DNA of 64,000 nt from PALSA-610 sp038213435 (GCA_038213435.1 JBBQTI010000001.1:116009-180008); one strand, 5' to 3'; shown: positions 1-8,410, numbered from the stretch's first letter. Numbers and translations are program-made. The notes: generated from the sequence alone by a model not told the origin.

Positions 1-185
1 GCGAGCAATCCCACAACAGGCAAAACGATCCACAGCGTCTTGTTGGTCCCCGCACGGTCGAATGCCCAATCGGGCCGCCCCGCTGCGTCGATCGCAGCCC
101 AGATAGGCAACACAACCACGGGGGACAGCGCGAGGAGCACGGCGAGCACGATTGGGAGCTCGGGGCCGAAAATCTCGCCGGTCAT
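1..185 (-). CDS. Small integral membrane protein, partial (runs off left edge)
   Basis: The ATG is at 185 on the minus strand and the frame stays open to base 1, giving about 61 residues. The visible part has a hydrophobic segment (IVLAVLLALSPVVVLPIWAA), then a polar stretch (AIDAAGRPDWAFDRAG), then a second hydrophobic run beginning at TLWIVLPVVG. A helix, a short loop with W/D/R residues and a second helix is the layout of small PLDc_N/DUF2516-like membrane proteins of actinobacteria, whose function is unknown. It lies 39 nt downstream of the amidohydrolase on the same strand and may be the last gene of that operon. The assignment is tentative because the C-terminus is missing. Confidence 0.55.
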   Translation of the reverse strand, partial: MTGEIFGPELPIVLAVLLALSPVVVLPIWAAIDAAGRPDWAFDRAGTNKTLWIVLPVVGLL

Positions 186-224
186 CCCGAGCACGCCAAC
201 CACAGCCCGGACAGGTGACTGTCT

Positions 225-1505
225 TTACCGCCGCGTCAGACGCTGCCACGTGGCTAGGTCGCGGTCGTCGGCCGGTCGCCCCACCCTCGTAACCCGGTCG
301 ACGTCGGGCGCTTCGGCCCGCAGCGCCCCGGCGGTGCAACGCTCGGGCGGGCGGAAGGCGAACGGGTCGAACTGGTAATGGCGCATCGCGTTGCCATGGG
401 TGATGGCGGCAACGACCTGCTCGTCGAGCCCGGTGAACAGCTCGGCGCAGCGCTCGGGGGCGTCGGGCCACGAGCTGTCGGAGTGCGGAAAGTCACTCTC
501 CCAACAGACATTGTCGACGTTGAGCTCGTCGAGCAGCTTCATACCGATCCGATCCGTTATGAAGCAGCACAGGATCCGCTCGCGGAAGAGCTCCGTCGGT
601 GAAAGTCCCTGAGGACGTTCGTGACGCATCCACCCGTTGTGGCGATCCAGGGTGTGCTCGGCCCGCCACAAGAAGTAGGGGATCCACCCGATGTCGCCTT
701 CCGCCAGCGCAAAGCGCAGCTGCGGGAACCGATGCCAGAACGACGCCCACAACAGGTCGCCGAGCGTGTAGATCGCCATCACCGACGACAGGTTCATCGG
801 CACCGGCGCGGGTGCGTCGGGCGAAGTCGATGCACTCTTCGACGACGACCCGACGTGACAGCACAGCACCGTTTCGGTCGCGCAGCACGCGGCGAACAGC
901 GGATCCCACTCGTCGGTGTGGATGCTCGGCATGCCGAGGCCGGCGGGGTTTTCCGAGAACGTAACCGCGTGACAACCCTTCGCCGCGAGCCGGTGAACCT
1001 CACGGGCCGCTTCGCGCACGTCGAAGAGCGGAAGGATCCCGCACGGAATGAATCGCTCGGGATACGCCGCGCACCACTCGTCGACGTGCCAGTCGTTGTA
1101 GGCCTTGATCATCACGAGGTTGACGTCGCGATCAGGCCCCTGGTTCAGCACCTGCCCGGAGAAGCCGGTCCAGTTGGGAAAATTCAGGCCTGCGAGCTGT
1201 CCACCCGCCGACATGTCGCGCACGCGCTCGTGCACGTCGTAGCAACCCGGACGCATGTGCTCGTACCGCAGCGGATCGACGTTGAAGTACTCGGGCGACT
1301 TGCCCGCGACGGCGTTGAGCCCGAGGTTCCGTCCGCGGATGTCGCCGAAGTACCACTGTTGCGAGCCGTCGACCTCGTCGACCACGCGCGGGGCGCGATC
1401 GCGATAACGATCGGGGACGTGCGCGTCGAACATTCCGGCCGGCTCGCAGATGTGGTCGTCGACCGAGACCAGAATCAGGTCCTCGGGCAATACGGGCGAG
1501 GTCAC
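225..1505 (-). CDS. Amidohydrolase-2 family metal-dependent hydrolase
   Basis: This 426-residue protein has the TIM-barrel amidohydrolase-2 layout. An N-terminal metal motif follows the first strand (LVSVDDHICEPAGMF), a mid-protein histidine lies in CCHVGSSS, and the C-terminal acidic motif is CWESDFPHSDSSWPD. Proteins of this length and motif set are abundant in actinobacteria and include decarboxylases and ring-cleavage hydrolases of the ACMSD superfamily; the substrate cannot be read from sequence. The GTG start at 1505 overlaps the stop of the upstream gene (GTGA). The frame runs open far upstream in antisense to the next gene, but that extension has only arginine-rich low-complexity translation and is not coding. 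Confidence 0.85.
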   Translation of the reverse strand: MTSPVLPEDLILVSVDDHICEPAGMFDAHVPDRYRDRAPRVVDEVDGSQQWYFGDIRGRNLGLNAVAGKSPEYFNVDPLRYEHMRPGCYDVHERVRDMSAGGQLAGLNFPNWTGFSGQVLNQGPDRDVNLVMIKAYNDWHVDEWCAAYPERFIPCGILPLFDVREAAREVHRLAAKGCHAVTFSENPAGLGMPSIHTDEWDPLFAACCATETVLCCHVGSSSKSASTSPDAPAPVPMNLSSVMAIYTLGDLLWASFWHRFPQLRFALAEGDIGWIPYFLWRAEHTLDRHNGWMRHERPQGLSPTELFRERILCCFITDRIGMKLLDELNVDNVCWESDFPHSDSSWPDAPERCAELFTGLDEQVVAAITHGNAMRHYQFDPFAFRPPERCTAGALRAEAPDVDRVTRVGRPADDRDLATWQRLTRR

Positions 1506-2230
1506 GTCGCGACACTCCCGACCAGGTCGACAAGCAGCTCCACGAACAGCGAGCGCTCGCCGTCGTCGAGCACGGCGAGATGCCGGCCGAACATGCGGTC
1601 GGTGCGGGCCTCGGCGAGCGCCCAACGGTCGCGGAGCGGCTTCGGATCGGGATGGGGCTCGGGCCAGCCGAAGACCGGGAGCATGGCGGGTGTCCGGACG
1701 ACGATCGCCTCCACCGGCGCGAGGCCGACGGTGAGCACCGCGGCCCCGTGGAGGGCGCCGCGCAGCTCGCGCAGGGCGTTCATGCGGTGCAGCGCGAGCG
1801 CCTTCGGCTCTTCGGGTTCGTCGAGCGCGCGCCAGCCCGCGAACAGCGGTGCGCCCGCGACCGGCGCTGCGCTCACGACACGACCGAGCAGCCCCGCGAC
1901 CGTTTGCCAGTCGACGTCGTCGGAAAGGTGCGTCGCGGCCCACGCGTGCGCGACCCCGGCCCACTCGCGTGCGGCGCGCGCGCGCGACATGATCGGCGCG
2001 GATCTCGCCCAGGCCGCGCGCACGATCTCGGGCGCGAAGAACACGAACGCGGCGACGACCACGTCGGCGTGCGTGTCCCCCAACACTCCGCCGCGGCCGG
2101 CCGCGTAGAAGTCGGCGCCTTCGAATCCCAGCTCCGCGCCGCGTACATAGGTCGCGGCGTCGATCATGAAGCCGCTCGGGACGCGAACGATCGCCTCCCG
2201 AGCGTCGTGCGCGGCCTGTTCGGGCGTCAT
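1502..2230 (-). CDS. SCO6745-like uncharacterised helical protein
   Basis: The protein has 242 residues and is rich in Ala, Val and Arg. It resembles the SCO6745-type family of actinobacteria, with an N-terminal segment GFEGADFYAAGRGGVLGDTH, then FVFFAPEIVRAAW and a helical remainder. The family has no established biochemical role. Its ATG overlaps the stop of the upstream 96-residue ORF (ATGA at 2227-2230), and its own TGA overlaps the GTG of the amidohydrolase, so the three are translationally coupled. The family call rests on remembered sequence pattern, not a database search. Confidence 0.7.
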   Translation of the reverse strand: MTPEQAAHDAREAIVRVPSGFMIDAATYVRGAELGFEGADFYAAGRGGVLGDTHADVVVAAFVFFAPEIVRAAWARSAPIMSRARAAREWAGVAHAWAATHLSDDVDWQTVAGLLGRVVSAAPVAGAPLFAGWRALDEPEEPKALALHRMNALRELRGALHGAAVLTVGLAPVEAIVVRTPAMLPVFGWPEPHPDPKPLRDRWALAEARTDRMFGRHLAVLDDGERSLFVELLVDLVGSVAT

Positions 2231-2517
2231 ACGCGGAAGTATGGGTTCCGCGGCTCGCCGGCGTCGAGCACAGTGCGGATCGAAGGGAGGTCATCACGCC
2301 CGGCGGTGAGGGCGGCGAGCATCGCCTGCGCGTTGAGGTACACCGTCCCGAGCCCCCCGCTGCGATGCGCGAGGGGGGCGACGCGGCGCGCGTCTTCGAC
2401 GAACATCCCGAGCGCCCCGGGACGGACGAATCCGGGAAGCTCACAGGCGCCGACGTCGCGCATCTGCGCGCGTCCATGGTCGACTGTCGACCAATCGAGA
2501 TCGACGACGTCGTGCAC
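2227..2517 (-). CDS. Short protein resembling the N-terminus of HalD/BesD-type 2OG-Fe(II) oxygenases
   Basis: This 96-residue product contains VGACELPGFVRPGALGMFVEDARRVAPLAH and then GTVYL, the pattern seen at the N-terminus of BesD/HalD-like non-haem iron halogenases (G-x-x-x-LPGF-L...EA...A...A, then a VYL strand). Those enzymes are roughly 250 residues long and carry the iron ligands in the part missing here. There is no HxD/G...H motif, so it cannot be an active oxygenase as written. The clean ATGA coupling to the next gene and a good leaderless promoter (TACACT at 2524-2529, 6 nt from the GTG at 2517) argue that it is still expressed. It may be a truncated remnant or a stand-alone domain. 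Confidence 0.55.
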   Translation of the reverse strand: MHDVVDLDWSTVDHGRAQMRDVGACELPGFVRPGALGMFVEDARRVAPLAHRSGGLGTVYLNAQAMLAALTAGRDDLPSIRTVLDAGEPRNPYFRV

Positions 2518-2558
2518 GGCCCGAGTGTACGCGCCATCTCGGCCGGTAGGCTGGGGCC
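2518..2558. promoter_or_regulatory. Divergent leaderless promoters
   Basis: The 41 bp between the GTG at 2517 (minus) and the GTG at 2559 (plus) carry TACACT on the minus strand (2524-2529, 6 nt before the start) and TAGGCT on the plus strand (2547-2552, 6 nt before the start). Both match the actinobacterial TANNNT -10 at leaderless spacing. The hexamers are 17 bp apart, so each occupies the -35 position of the other and RNA polymerase probably cannot load in both directions at once (inference). Confidence 0.6.
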
Positions 2559-3746
2559 GTGAGCGAGCTTCCGTACGCCGCGTTCGACGCCGACAACCAC
2601 TACTACGAAGCCCTCGACGCGTTCACCCGCCACGTCGATCCCAAGATGCAGCCGCGCTGCGTGCAGTGGTGCGAGATCGACGGGCGCAAGTATCACGTGG
2701 TGGGCGGGATCGTCAGCCACGCGGTCGTGAACCCGACCTTCGACCCCGTCGCCAAGGCGGGCGCGATGCACGACTACTTCCGCGGCAACCCCGACAAGTT
2801 GCAGCCGTACGAGTTCCTGCGCGAGCGCGAACGGATCCCCGCGGAATACCGCAACCGCGACGCCCGGATCGCGAAGCTCGACGAGTTCGGTCTGGAAGCG
2901 GTGTGGCTGTTCCCGACCCTCGGCGTCCTCTACGAAGAGCTCATCAAGCACGACATCGAAGCCGTGACCACACTCTTCAGCGGGTTCAACCGTTGGCTCG
3001 ACGACGATTGGGGCTTCGAATACCAGGGTCGCGTGTTCGCGTCGCCGTACATCACGCTCGCCGACCTCGACTGGGCGATCCGCGAGCTCGAGTGGGCGCT
3101 CGAGCACGGCGCCCGTACGGTCGTGATGCGTCCGGCGGCGCCGCACACCCGCGACGGGCAGGTTCCCGTGAGCGACCCGCGCAACGACCCGTTCTGGGCG
3201 CGCGTCGACGAGGCCGGCATCACCGTGGTCGCGCACGCCGGCGACAGCGGCTACTCGAGCAACGGCTACGCGGTCGACGGGTTCGCGGCGGGGTTCAGCG
3301 GCGGCGGCCGGTGGGCGCCGTCTGTAAAGGCTTTCCACATCGAGCGCGCCGCGTACGACTTCCTGGTCACGCTCGTCTTCGACAAGCTGTTCGAGCGGTT
3401 TCCGAACGTGCGCATCGCGTCGGTCGAGAACGGTGCCGAGTTCCTCGGCGACCTGTTCCACAAGCTGCGGTCGACCGAGCACAAGATGTCCGGCTACTTC
3501 AGCGGAGACCCGGTCGAGGCATTCACGCGCAACGTGTGGATCAACCCGTTCTGGGAAGACGACGTCAACACCGTCGTCGAGCACATGGGCGCCGATCGGG
3601 TGATCTTCGGATCCGACTGGCCGCACATCGAAGGCATGCCGAGGCCGCTCGACTACGCCGTCGAAGTCAAGCAGTTCGACGACGCGACCCAGCGACGCAT
3701 CATGCGCGACAACGCGCGCGAGCTGACGACCCGTAAACCTGCTTGA
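2559..3746 (+). CDS. Amidohydrolase-2 family hydrolase (ACMSD superfamily)
   Basis: This 395-residue amidohydrolase has recognisable metal ligands: AFDADNHYYE after strand 1, VVAHAGDSGY in the middle and VIFGSDWPHIEG near the C-terminus, where the Asp is the usual catalytic acid/metal ligand. A hydrophobic WLFPTLGVLYEEL helix-loop follows the second strand. It differs from the amidohydrolase at 225-1505 in sequence but belongs to the same broad family. It starts with GTG immediately after a leaderless-type -10 element. It ends 6 bp before the convergent permease gene. The substrate is unknown. Confidence 0.88.
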   Translation: MSELPYAAFDADNHYYEALDAFTRHVDPKMQPRCVQWCEIDGRKYHVVGGIVSHAVVNPTFDPVAKAGAMHDYFRGNPDKLQPYEFLRERERIPAEYRNRDARIAKLDEFGLEAVWLFPTLGVLYEELIKHDIEAVTTLFSGFNRWLDDDWGFEYQGRVFASPYITLADLDWAIRELEWALEHGARTVVMRPAAPHTRDGQVPVSDPRNDPFWARVDEAGITVVAHAGDSGYSSNGYAVDGFAAGFSGGGRWAPSVKAFHIERAAYDFLVTLVFDKLFERFPNVRIASVENGAEFLGDLFHKLRSTEHKMSGYFSGDPVEAFTRNVWINPFWEDDVNTVVEHMGADRVIFGSDWPHIEGMPRPLDYAVEVKQFDDATQRRIMRDNARELTTRKPA

Positions 3747-3752
3747 AGGCGG

Positions 3753-6173
3753 CTAAACCGTCCCGAGCGTCTGCGCGACGGGCCCCTTCGCGGCCCGGCG
3801 AGCCGGCCACCACGCGATCGCGTTGGTGAGCAGGAATGTCCCCACCAGCGCGATCACCATCGGGATCCACGGCCACGCGATGTCGTTCCCGACTCCGTAG
3901 GCGTCGGCGATACGCGTCCACACCATCCGGCCGAGCAGGATTCCGAGCGGCGCGCCGACGACCGTTCCCGCGATCGCGAGCATCGTTGCCTGCCACGCCA
4001 CGATGCGATGTGTCTGCCGGGGCGTGCACCCGAGCGCGCGCAGAACCGCCAGGTCGCGGCCGCGACGTCGCACGGAGAGCACGATCAGATGCCCGACCGC
4101 GAGTAGCGCGATCGCGATCAGGAACCCGGCCAACACCCACGGCAGGCGGTCGAGCTGGCTGAGCTGCTGGATCTCGGCGTGGTCGACCGGACCGCCGGGC
4201 AGTTCGCCGTTGTTCAACTTGCTCAGCCGCTGCATCGCGGCCGCGCGGTCGGCACCCGGACGCAAGGTCACCGCGAACTGTGAATCGTCGCCGCCGGCCG
4301 CGCTCAACTTCGCGGCGCGCACGCCGCCGTCGGTGAACAATGCGCCGTCGGCGAGCGCGTAGTTGTTCGTCGTCGCGGGGAACAACGCGGTTCCGACCAC
4401 GTGGAACGACTTGCCGTCGACGTCGACTTCGCCGCCGATCTGGTGAAGGTGCGCGTGCCGCAGGGTCTTGGCGCCGAGCGCGACCTCGTCGGCGCCGGCC
4501 GGGGCGCGACCGTTGACGATGACGAAACCCCGCTCGCCCTTCATGAAGCGCTCCGCGAAACCCGGGACGGTATGCCCGTTCACGCGGGGCTCGTAATCGA
4601 GCCACACTCTCGTGAGCGCGCGTACGTCGCGGTCGGCGATGAGCCGCTCGGCGGCCACCGCGGGGTCCCGCGTGAGCGGGTCGCCGGTGTTGAAACCCTT
4701 GACGAGCGCGTCCCAGCCCCAACCCTGGCGCATAGGCTCGGTCGTGAGCCGCGTGAGCGATGCGGAGAAGACGGCGACGCCGATCACACCGGCCATCGCG
4801 AGCGCGGTACCCGCGACCGCGGAGCGCAACGGGATCGCACGGCGACCACGACCCACCTCGGTCACCATCTTCGCCGCAGTCGCGGTGGTGACGCCGCCGA
4901 TCGCGAGCCGACGCGCGAATCCCGCTCGCCTCGTCGCGGCCGATGTGCGCTGGCGACCGACCCAGAGCGCCGCGGCGGCCGAGGTCGCGAGCACCACGGC
5001 GACGAGGATCGCTGCTCCTCCGATCAGGACCGGTGCATCGAAGTCGAGACCGTGCCCGAACTCGGCGCGGCCGGCCGTGCCGATCGGCAGCCAGCGCGAT
5101 CCGATCCAGGCACCGAGCACCGCCAGCAAGGCACCGCCTACCGCCACGGGCACGAGCGGCGCGCAGGCGTCGACGACGCGAGCCGTGCGCGTCGCACCCA
5201 AGACGCGTAACACACCGCGATCGTCGCTCCCCCGCTCCGCATTGCGCGCCAGGACCTGGGAGATCAGCACCAACCCGACGAGCGCGGCGACCGCGGCAAA
5301 CACGAGAAGGCCGTTGGCCAGGACGCCGGCGGTCGAGCGAAGCGCATCGATGATCGACGTGAACGTGCCGGTGTCGGTGATCGCAGTCCGCGGCGCGACC
5401 TTTCCGACCGAGGCATCGAACTGCGCCTCCGTGACACCGGTGCGATAGCGAACCATCACCGTCGGTTGCCATTGCATCGCCGTTCGATATTTCTTGAAGA
5501 ACGCGGGCGTCAGGAAGTTGAAGAACACGACGTGCGACGCCGCGCCGATCTCGAACAGGCTGCGCGTGACGCCCACGATCCGGAGGCGAACGTGCGGCCC
5601 CTGCAGCCTCGACAGGTCGATCCGGTCGCGGTTCAACGCCTGGACGGTCGCCGTGCAGAGCGCCGAGTCGGAAGGTGGGGCGCGGGAGTCGAGACACGCC
5701 CACTGCGCGGGACCGGGTGACGCCAGCTCGAGGGCGTCACCGACATCGAGATGGAACGCCGCTGCGCTCGTCTCGGACAGCGCCACCTCGTCCGCGGCGT
5801 CGGGATTCGCGGCGCGGCCGCGCAAGACCCGAAATCTCAGGAGGTCGGTGCCGAAACCGGGGTCGACCGGCGATCCGGCCACCGCGTAACCCGTGCTGCT
5901 GAAGAGTCCCATCAGCGCCAGGCGCTTGCCGACCTCGACCTCGGGCAGCCGCGTGATCGCGCCGGCCACGGCGAGCGTGTTGTCGTTGCTCAGCACGATG
6001 TACGCGTCGACGTTCCTCGTGGTCCGAGCGGCGCGATCGATGCTGCTGCGCGTGCGCCGCGCGCCGGCGGTGGCGGTCAGCACGACTGCGCCGGTGAGAG
6101 CGACGAGCAGTGTCAGCGCGCCGAGCGCGAGCCACCGCCGCCGCCACTCCGATCGTGCCCGCAGCCAGATCAC
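3753..6173 (-). CDS. FtsX/MacB-type ABC transporter permease
   Basis: The 806-residue product has the duplicated FtsX permease architecture. A first transmembrane helix (WLALGALTLLVALTGAVVL, about residues 14-32) is followed by an extracytoplasmic domain, a three-helix FtsX core (about 280-410), a second extracytoplasmic domain (about 460-660) and a C-terminal FtsX core ending in ALVGTFLLTNAIAWWPARRAA. Such permeases work with a cytoplasmic ABC ATPase in export or in regulating cell-wall enzymes, but no ATPase gene lies beside it. The GTG at 6173 is the first plausible start; no good ribosome-binding site is seen. Confidence 0.85.
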   Translation of the reverse strand: MIWLRARSEWRRRWLALGALTLLVALTGAVVLTATAGARRTRSSIDRAARTTRNVDAYIVLSNDNTLAVAGAITRLPEVEVGKRLALMGLFSSTGYAVAGSPVDPGFGTDLLRFRVLRGRAANPDAADEVALSETSAAAFHLDVGDALELASPGPAQWACLDSRAPPSDSALCTATVQALNRDRIDLSRLQGPHVRLRIVGVTRSLFEIGAASHVVFFNFLTPAFFKKYRTAMQWQPTVMVRYRTGVTEAQFDASVGKVAPRTAITDTGTFTSIIDALRSTAGVLANGLLVFAAVAALVGLVLISQVLARNAERGSDDRGVLRVLGATRTARVVDACAPLVPVAVGGALLAVLGAWIGSRWLPIGTAGRAEFGHGLDFDAPVLIGGAAILVAVVLATSAAAALWVGRQRTSAATRRAGFARRLAIGGVTTATAAKMVTEVGRGRRAIPLRSAVAGTALAMAGVIGVAVFSASLTRLTTEPMRQGWGWDALVKGFNTGDPLTRDPAVAAERLIADRDVRALTRVWLDYEPRVNGHTVPGFAERFMKGERGFVIVNGRAPAGADEVALGAKTLRHAHLHQIGGEVDVDGKSFHVVGTALFPATTNNYALADGALFTDGGVRAAKLSAAGGDDSQFAVTLRPGADRAAAMQRLSKLNNGELPGGPVDHAEIQQLSQLDRLPWVLAGFLIAIALLAVGHLIVLSVRRRGRDLAVLRALGCTPRQTHRIVAWQATMLAIAGTVVGAPLGILLGRMVWTRIADAYGVGNDIAWPWIPMVIALVGTFLLTNAIAWWPARRAAKGPVAQTLGTV

Positions 6174-6246
6174 TCACGCATCAGGCCACGGGCTCGACGG
6201 GCCTCGCAAGGGTGTAGTCCGCCCCGCCGGCGGGTGCTAACCCCCC

Positions 6247-7209
6247 TCAGGGAATGAGCACGACCCGGCCCACCGCCTGACGGCTCTCGATGTAGGCGTG
6301 CGCGTCCGCGGCCTCGCTCAACGGAAACAACCGGTCGACGATCACCTCGAGGCGACCCGCGGCCACGTCGTCGACCAGTCCGGCGATCATCGCGTAGGTC
6401 CGCGGATTGAGGATCTCCGCGCCCAGGAACACGCCGGTGATCGAGTGATTGCCCGCCGACAACAGCGAGAGGTCGAAGGGTTGCGGGTCGCGGCCCGCGC
6501 TGCCGACGGTGATCGCGCGTCCGCGGTACGCGAGGCACTGCACACTGCCCGCGAGGATGCGTCCGCCGACCGAATCGACCGCGAGGTCGACACCCCGCCC
6601 GCCGGTGAGGCCGCGCACCACATCGACCCAGCCCGTCTGCGAGTAGTCGACCGCGTGGTCGAGACCGAGCGCCTTCAGCGGAAGGAGGCGATCCACGCTC
6701 GACGCGGTCGAGATGACGGTCGCGCCGGCGCGCTTGGCGAGCTGGATGGCCGCGAAGCCGACCCCACCCGCGCCCGCCTGGACCAGCACCGTCTCGCCCG
6801 ACTTCAGGTGACCGAACTCGAAGAGACAGTCGTCGGCCGTGCCGAACGCGACCGGGACGCACGCGCACTTGACGAGGTCGGCGCCCTCCGGGATCACCCA
6901 CGTGATCACCGACGGAGCCGCGATCATCGCCGCGTGCGAACCCCACAGACCCGTCGCGACGACGCGCTGGCCGACGAAGCGATCGGTGACGCCCTCGCCC
7001 ACCTCGATGATGGTCCCCGCGGACTGGTACCCGACGATGTGCGGGTTGGTCGCCATCTCGCCGCCCGCCCGATTCAACGTGTCGCCGCCCTCGATGCTGA
7101 TGGCCGCGATCTCGATCAGGACAGAGCCGGGCCCGGCCACCGGATCGGAGACGTCTTCGTAGCGCAACACCTCGGGGGCTCCGGTCTCGTAATACACGGC
7201 AGCTTTCAT
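6247..7209 (-). CDS. Quinone oxidoreductase-like medium-chain dehydrogenase (zinc-free)
   Basis: This 320-residue MDR-family protein starts MKAAVYYETGAPEVLRYEDV and has the NADPH-binding loop VLVQAGAGGVGFAAIQLAK. It lacks the catalytic Cys/His and the four-cysteine zinc lobe of alcohol dehydrogenases, which places it with the QOR/zeta-crystallin group reducing quinones or enones with NADPH. A GAGGGAG ribosome-binding site precedes the ATG. It lies 28 nt downstream of an acyl-CoA dehydrogenase on the same strand, so the two are probably co-transcribed and may act on the same carbon skeleton (inference). Confidence 0.87.
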   Translation of the reverse strand: MKAAVYYETGAPEVLRYEDVSDPVAGPGSVLIEIAAISIEGGDTLNRAGGEMATNPHIVGYQSAGTIIEVGEGVTDRFVGQRVVATGLWGSHAAMIAAPSVITWVIPEGADLVKCACVPVAFGTADDCLFEFGHLKSGETVLVQAGAGGVGFAAIQLAKRAGATVISTASSVDRLLPLKALGLDHAVDYSQTGWVDVVRGLTGGRGVDLAVDSVGGRILAGSVQCLAYRGRAITVGSAGRDPQPFDLSLLSAGNHSITGVFLGAEILNPRTYAMIAGLVDDVAAGRLEVIVDRLFPLSEAADAHAYIESRQAVGRVVLIP

Positions 7210-7237
7210 GGCTCCCTCACGCTTCCCTCGACGAGTC

Positions 7238-8341
7238 TCAAAGAGTGGCGAAGTATTCGTCGGCGACGCGCTCGCGCTGCCAACCCTGCGCGCCCATCAG
7301 CAGGTCGTCGACCTTGGCCCGCCGCAAGAACAGGTGGGCGTCGTTCTCCCACGTGTATCCCACGCCGCCGTGGATCTGGATGCACTCCGCAGTGACGTAG
7401 TTCGCCGCGGTCGCGGCCTGCGCCTTGGCCATCGCAGCCGCGATCTCGCGATCGGGTGCGTCGACGGCCGACGCCCACGCGGCGTAGTGCACCGCGACGC
7501 GGGCGATCTCGATCTCGCGCAGCATGTCGACCGCCTTGTGCCGCGTCACCTGGAACTTCGAGAGCGGCTTGCCGAACACTTCACGAGCCTGCGCGTAGTC
7601 GAGCGCGAGCGCGCTGGCGGCTTCGCTCACGCCGATCAGCTCGGCCGCGAGCAATACTGCCGCGTCGTCGGCCAGGCGACGCCAGAGGTGCGCGTGATCG
7701 CCGGGCGGGCCGACGAGGAGCGCTCGCGTCTCCTCGAATTCGAAGCGGGCGAACTTGCGTGTGATATCGAGCGATGGGGCGGGCTGCGCGTGCTCGCTGG
7801 CGTTCTCGACGAGGAAGGTCTGCAGCCCGTCGCGGGTGCGCGCCGGCACCAGGACCCAGTCGGCCGAATGACCGTCCATGACGAGGGGCTTGATCCCGTC
7901 GAGCTTGTGACGCGACCCACGGCCCGACGCGCGCACTCGCACACGCTCGATCGGATCACCGTGACCGGCTTCGTCGAGCGCGACCGTGCCGCGCTCGGTA
8001 CCCGCGCTCAATCCCACGAGCCGGTCGTCGAGCCCGAGCGCGCGCGCCGCGAGGGTCGCGACGATCGCGGAGGAGAAGTAAGGGCCCGGGAAAACAGCTC
8101 GGCCCATCTCCTCCTGTACCACCACGGCGTCGATGAGTCCGAGACCCAGCCCGCCGTGCTGCTCCGGTACGAGCAGCCCCGTCCAGCCGAGCTCGACGAT
8201 GCGGCGCCACAGCTCGGGGGTGATTCCCGTCTCGTCGTGCTCCGCCATGCGCCGTACGTATTCCGTCGGCGCCTCCGCTGCGAGAAAAGAGCGCACCGCG
8301 TCGCGCAGCGCTCCCTGTTCGGGCGAGAACGTGAAGTCCAC
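7238..8341 (-). CDS. Acyl-CoA dehydrogenase (short FadE type)
   Basis: This 367-residue protein follows the acyl-CoA dehydrogenase fold: an N-terminal helical domain (FTFSPEQGALRDAVRSFLA), a degenerate middle beta domain and a C-terminal helical domain with REVFGKPLSKFQVTRHKAVDM and IQIHGGVGYTWENDAHLFLRR. Family members oxidise acyl-CoA thioesters with FAD and pass electrons to ETF. The shortened middle domain matches the actinobacterial class that often works as a heteromer (ChsE-like); whether it pairs with the divergent enzyme at 8411 is inference. The GTG start lies 6 nt after TAGCGT and is probably leaderless. Confidence 0.9.
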   Translation of the reverse strand: MDFTFSPEQGALRDAVRSFLAAEAPTEYVRRMAEHDETGITPELWRRIVELGWTGLLVPEQHGGLGLGLIDAVVVQEEMGRAVFPGPYFSSAIVATLAARALGLDDRLVGLSAGTERGTVALDEAGHGDPIERVRVRASGRGSRHKLDGIKPLVMDGHSADWVLVPARTRDGLQTFLVENASEHAQPAPSLDITRKFARFEFEETRALLVGPPGDHAHLWRRLADDAAVLLAAELIGVSEAASALALDYAQAREVFGKPLSKFQVTRHKAVDMLREIEIARVAVHYAAWASAVDAPDREIAAAMAKAQAATAANYVTAECIQIHGGVGYTWENDAHLFLRRAKVDDLLMGAQGWQRERVADEYFATL

Positions 8342-8347
8342 ACGGTC

Positions 8348-8353
8348 ACGCTA
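8348..8353 (-). promoter_or_regulatory. Leaderless -10 element of the acyl-CoA dehydrogenase gene
   Basis: TAGCGT on the minus strand is separated by exactly 6 nt from the GTG at 8341, so the transcript would begin at or next to the start codon. The 24-bp palindrome at 8357-8380 occupies the -35 side of this promoter. Confidence 0.6.
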
Positions 8354-8356
8354 GTT

Positions 8357-8380
8357 GGACCTGACAGTAATGTCAGGTCC
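8357..8380. promoter_or_regulatory. 24-bp perfect palindrome, probable TetR-type operator
   Basis: The arms GGACCTGACA and TGTCAGGTCC are perfect inverted repeats of each other, separated by GTAA. The site lies between two divergent acyl-CoA dehydrogenase genes, 3 bp upstream of the -10 of the leftward one and 30 bp upstream of the rightward ATG. Position and symmetry suggest a dimeric repressor such as a TetR-family fatty-acid or steroid regulator (inference). No regulator gene of that family is encoded in the window. Confidence 0.7.
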
Positions 8381-8410
8381 GTAGTTGCACGGAGCGAGGG
8401 AGTCGTTCGC

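Noticed and set aside
225..3626. Very long minus-strand open frame (over 1100 codons) spanning both amidohydrolases
   Set aside because: Only the 225-1505 part matches a protein family; the rest is arginine-rich low-complexity sequence antisense to real genes, a GC-rich artefact.
6223..6234. CCCGCCGGCGGG palindrome between permease and quinone oxidoreductase genes
   Set aside because: It has no loop and no U-tract and is expected often at this GC content, so it is neither a terminator nor a convincing operator.
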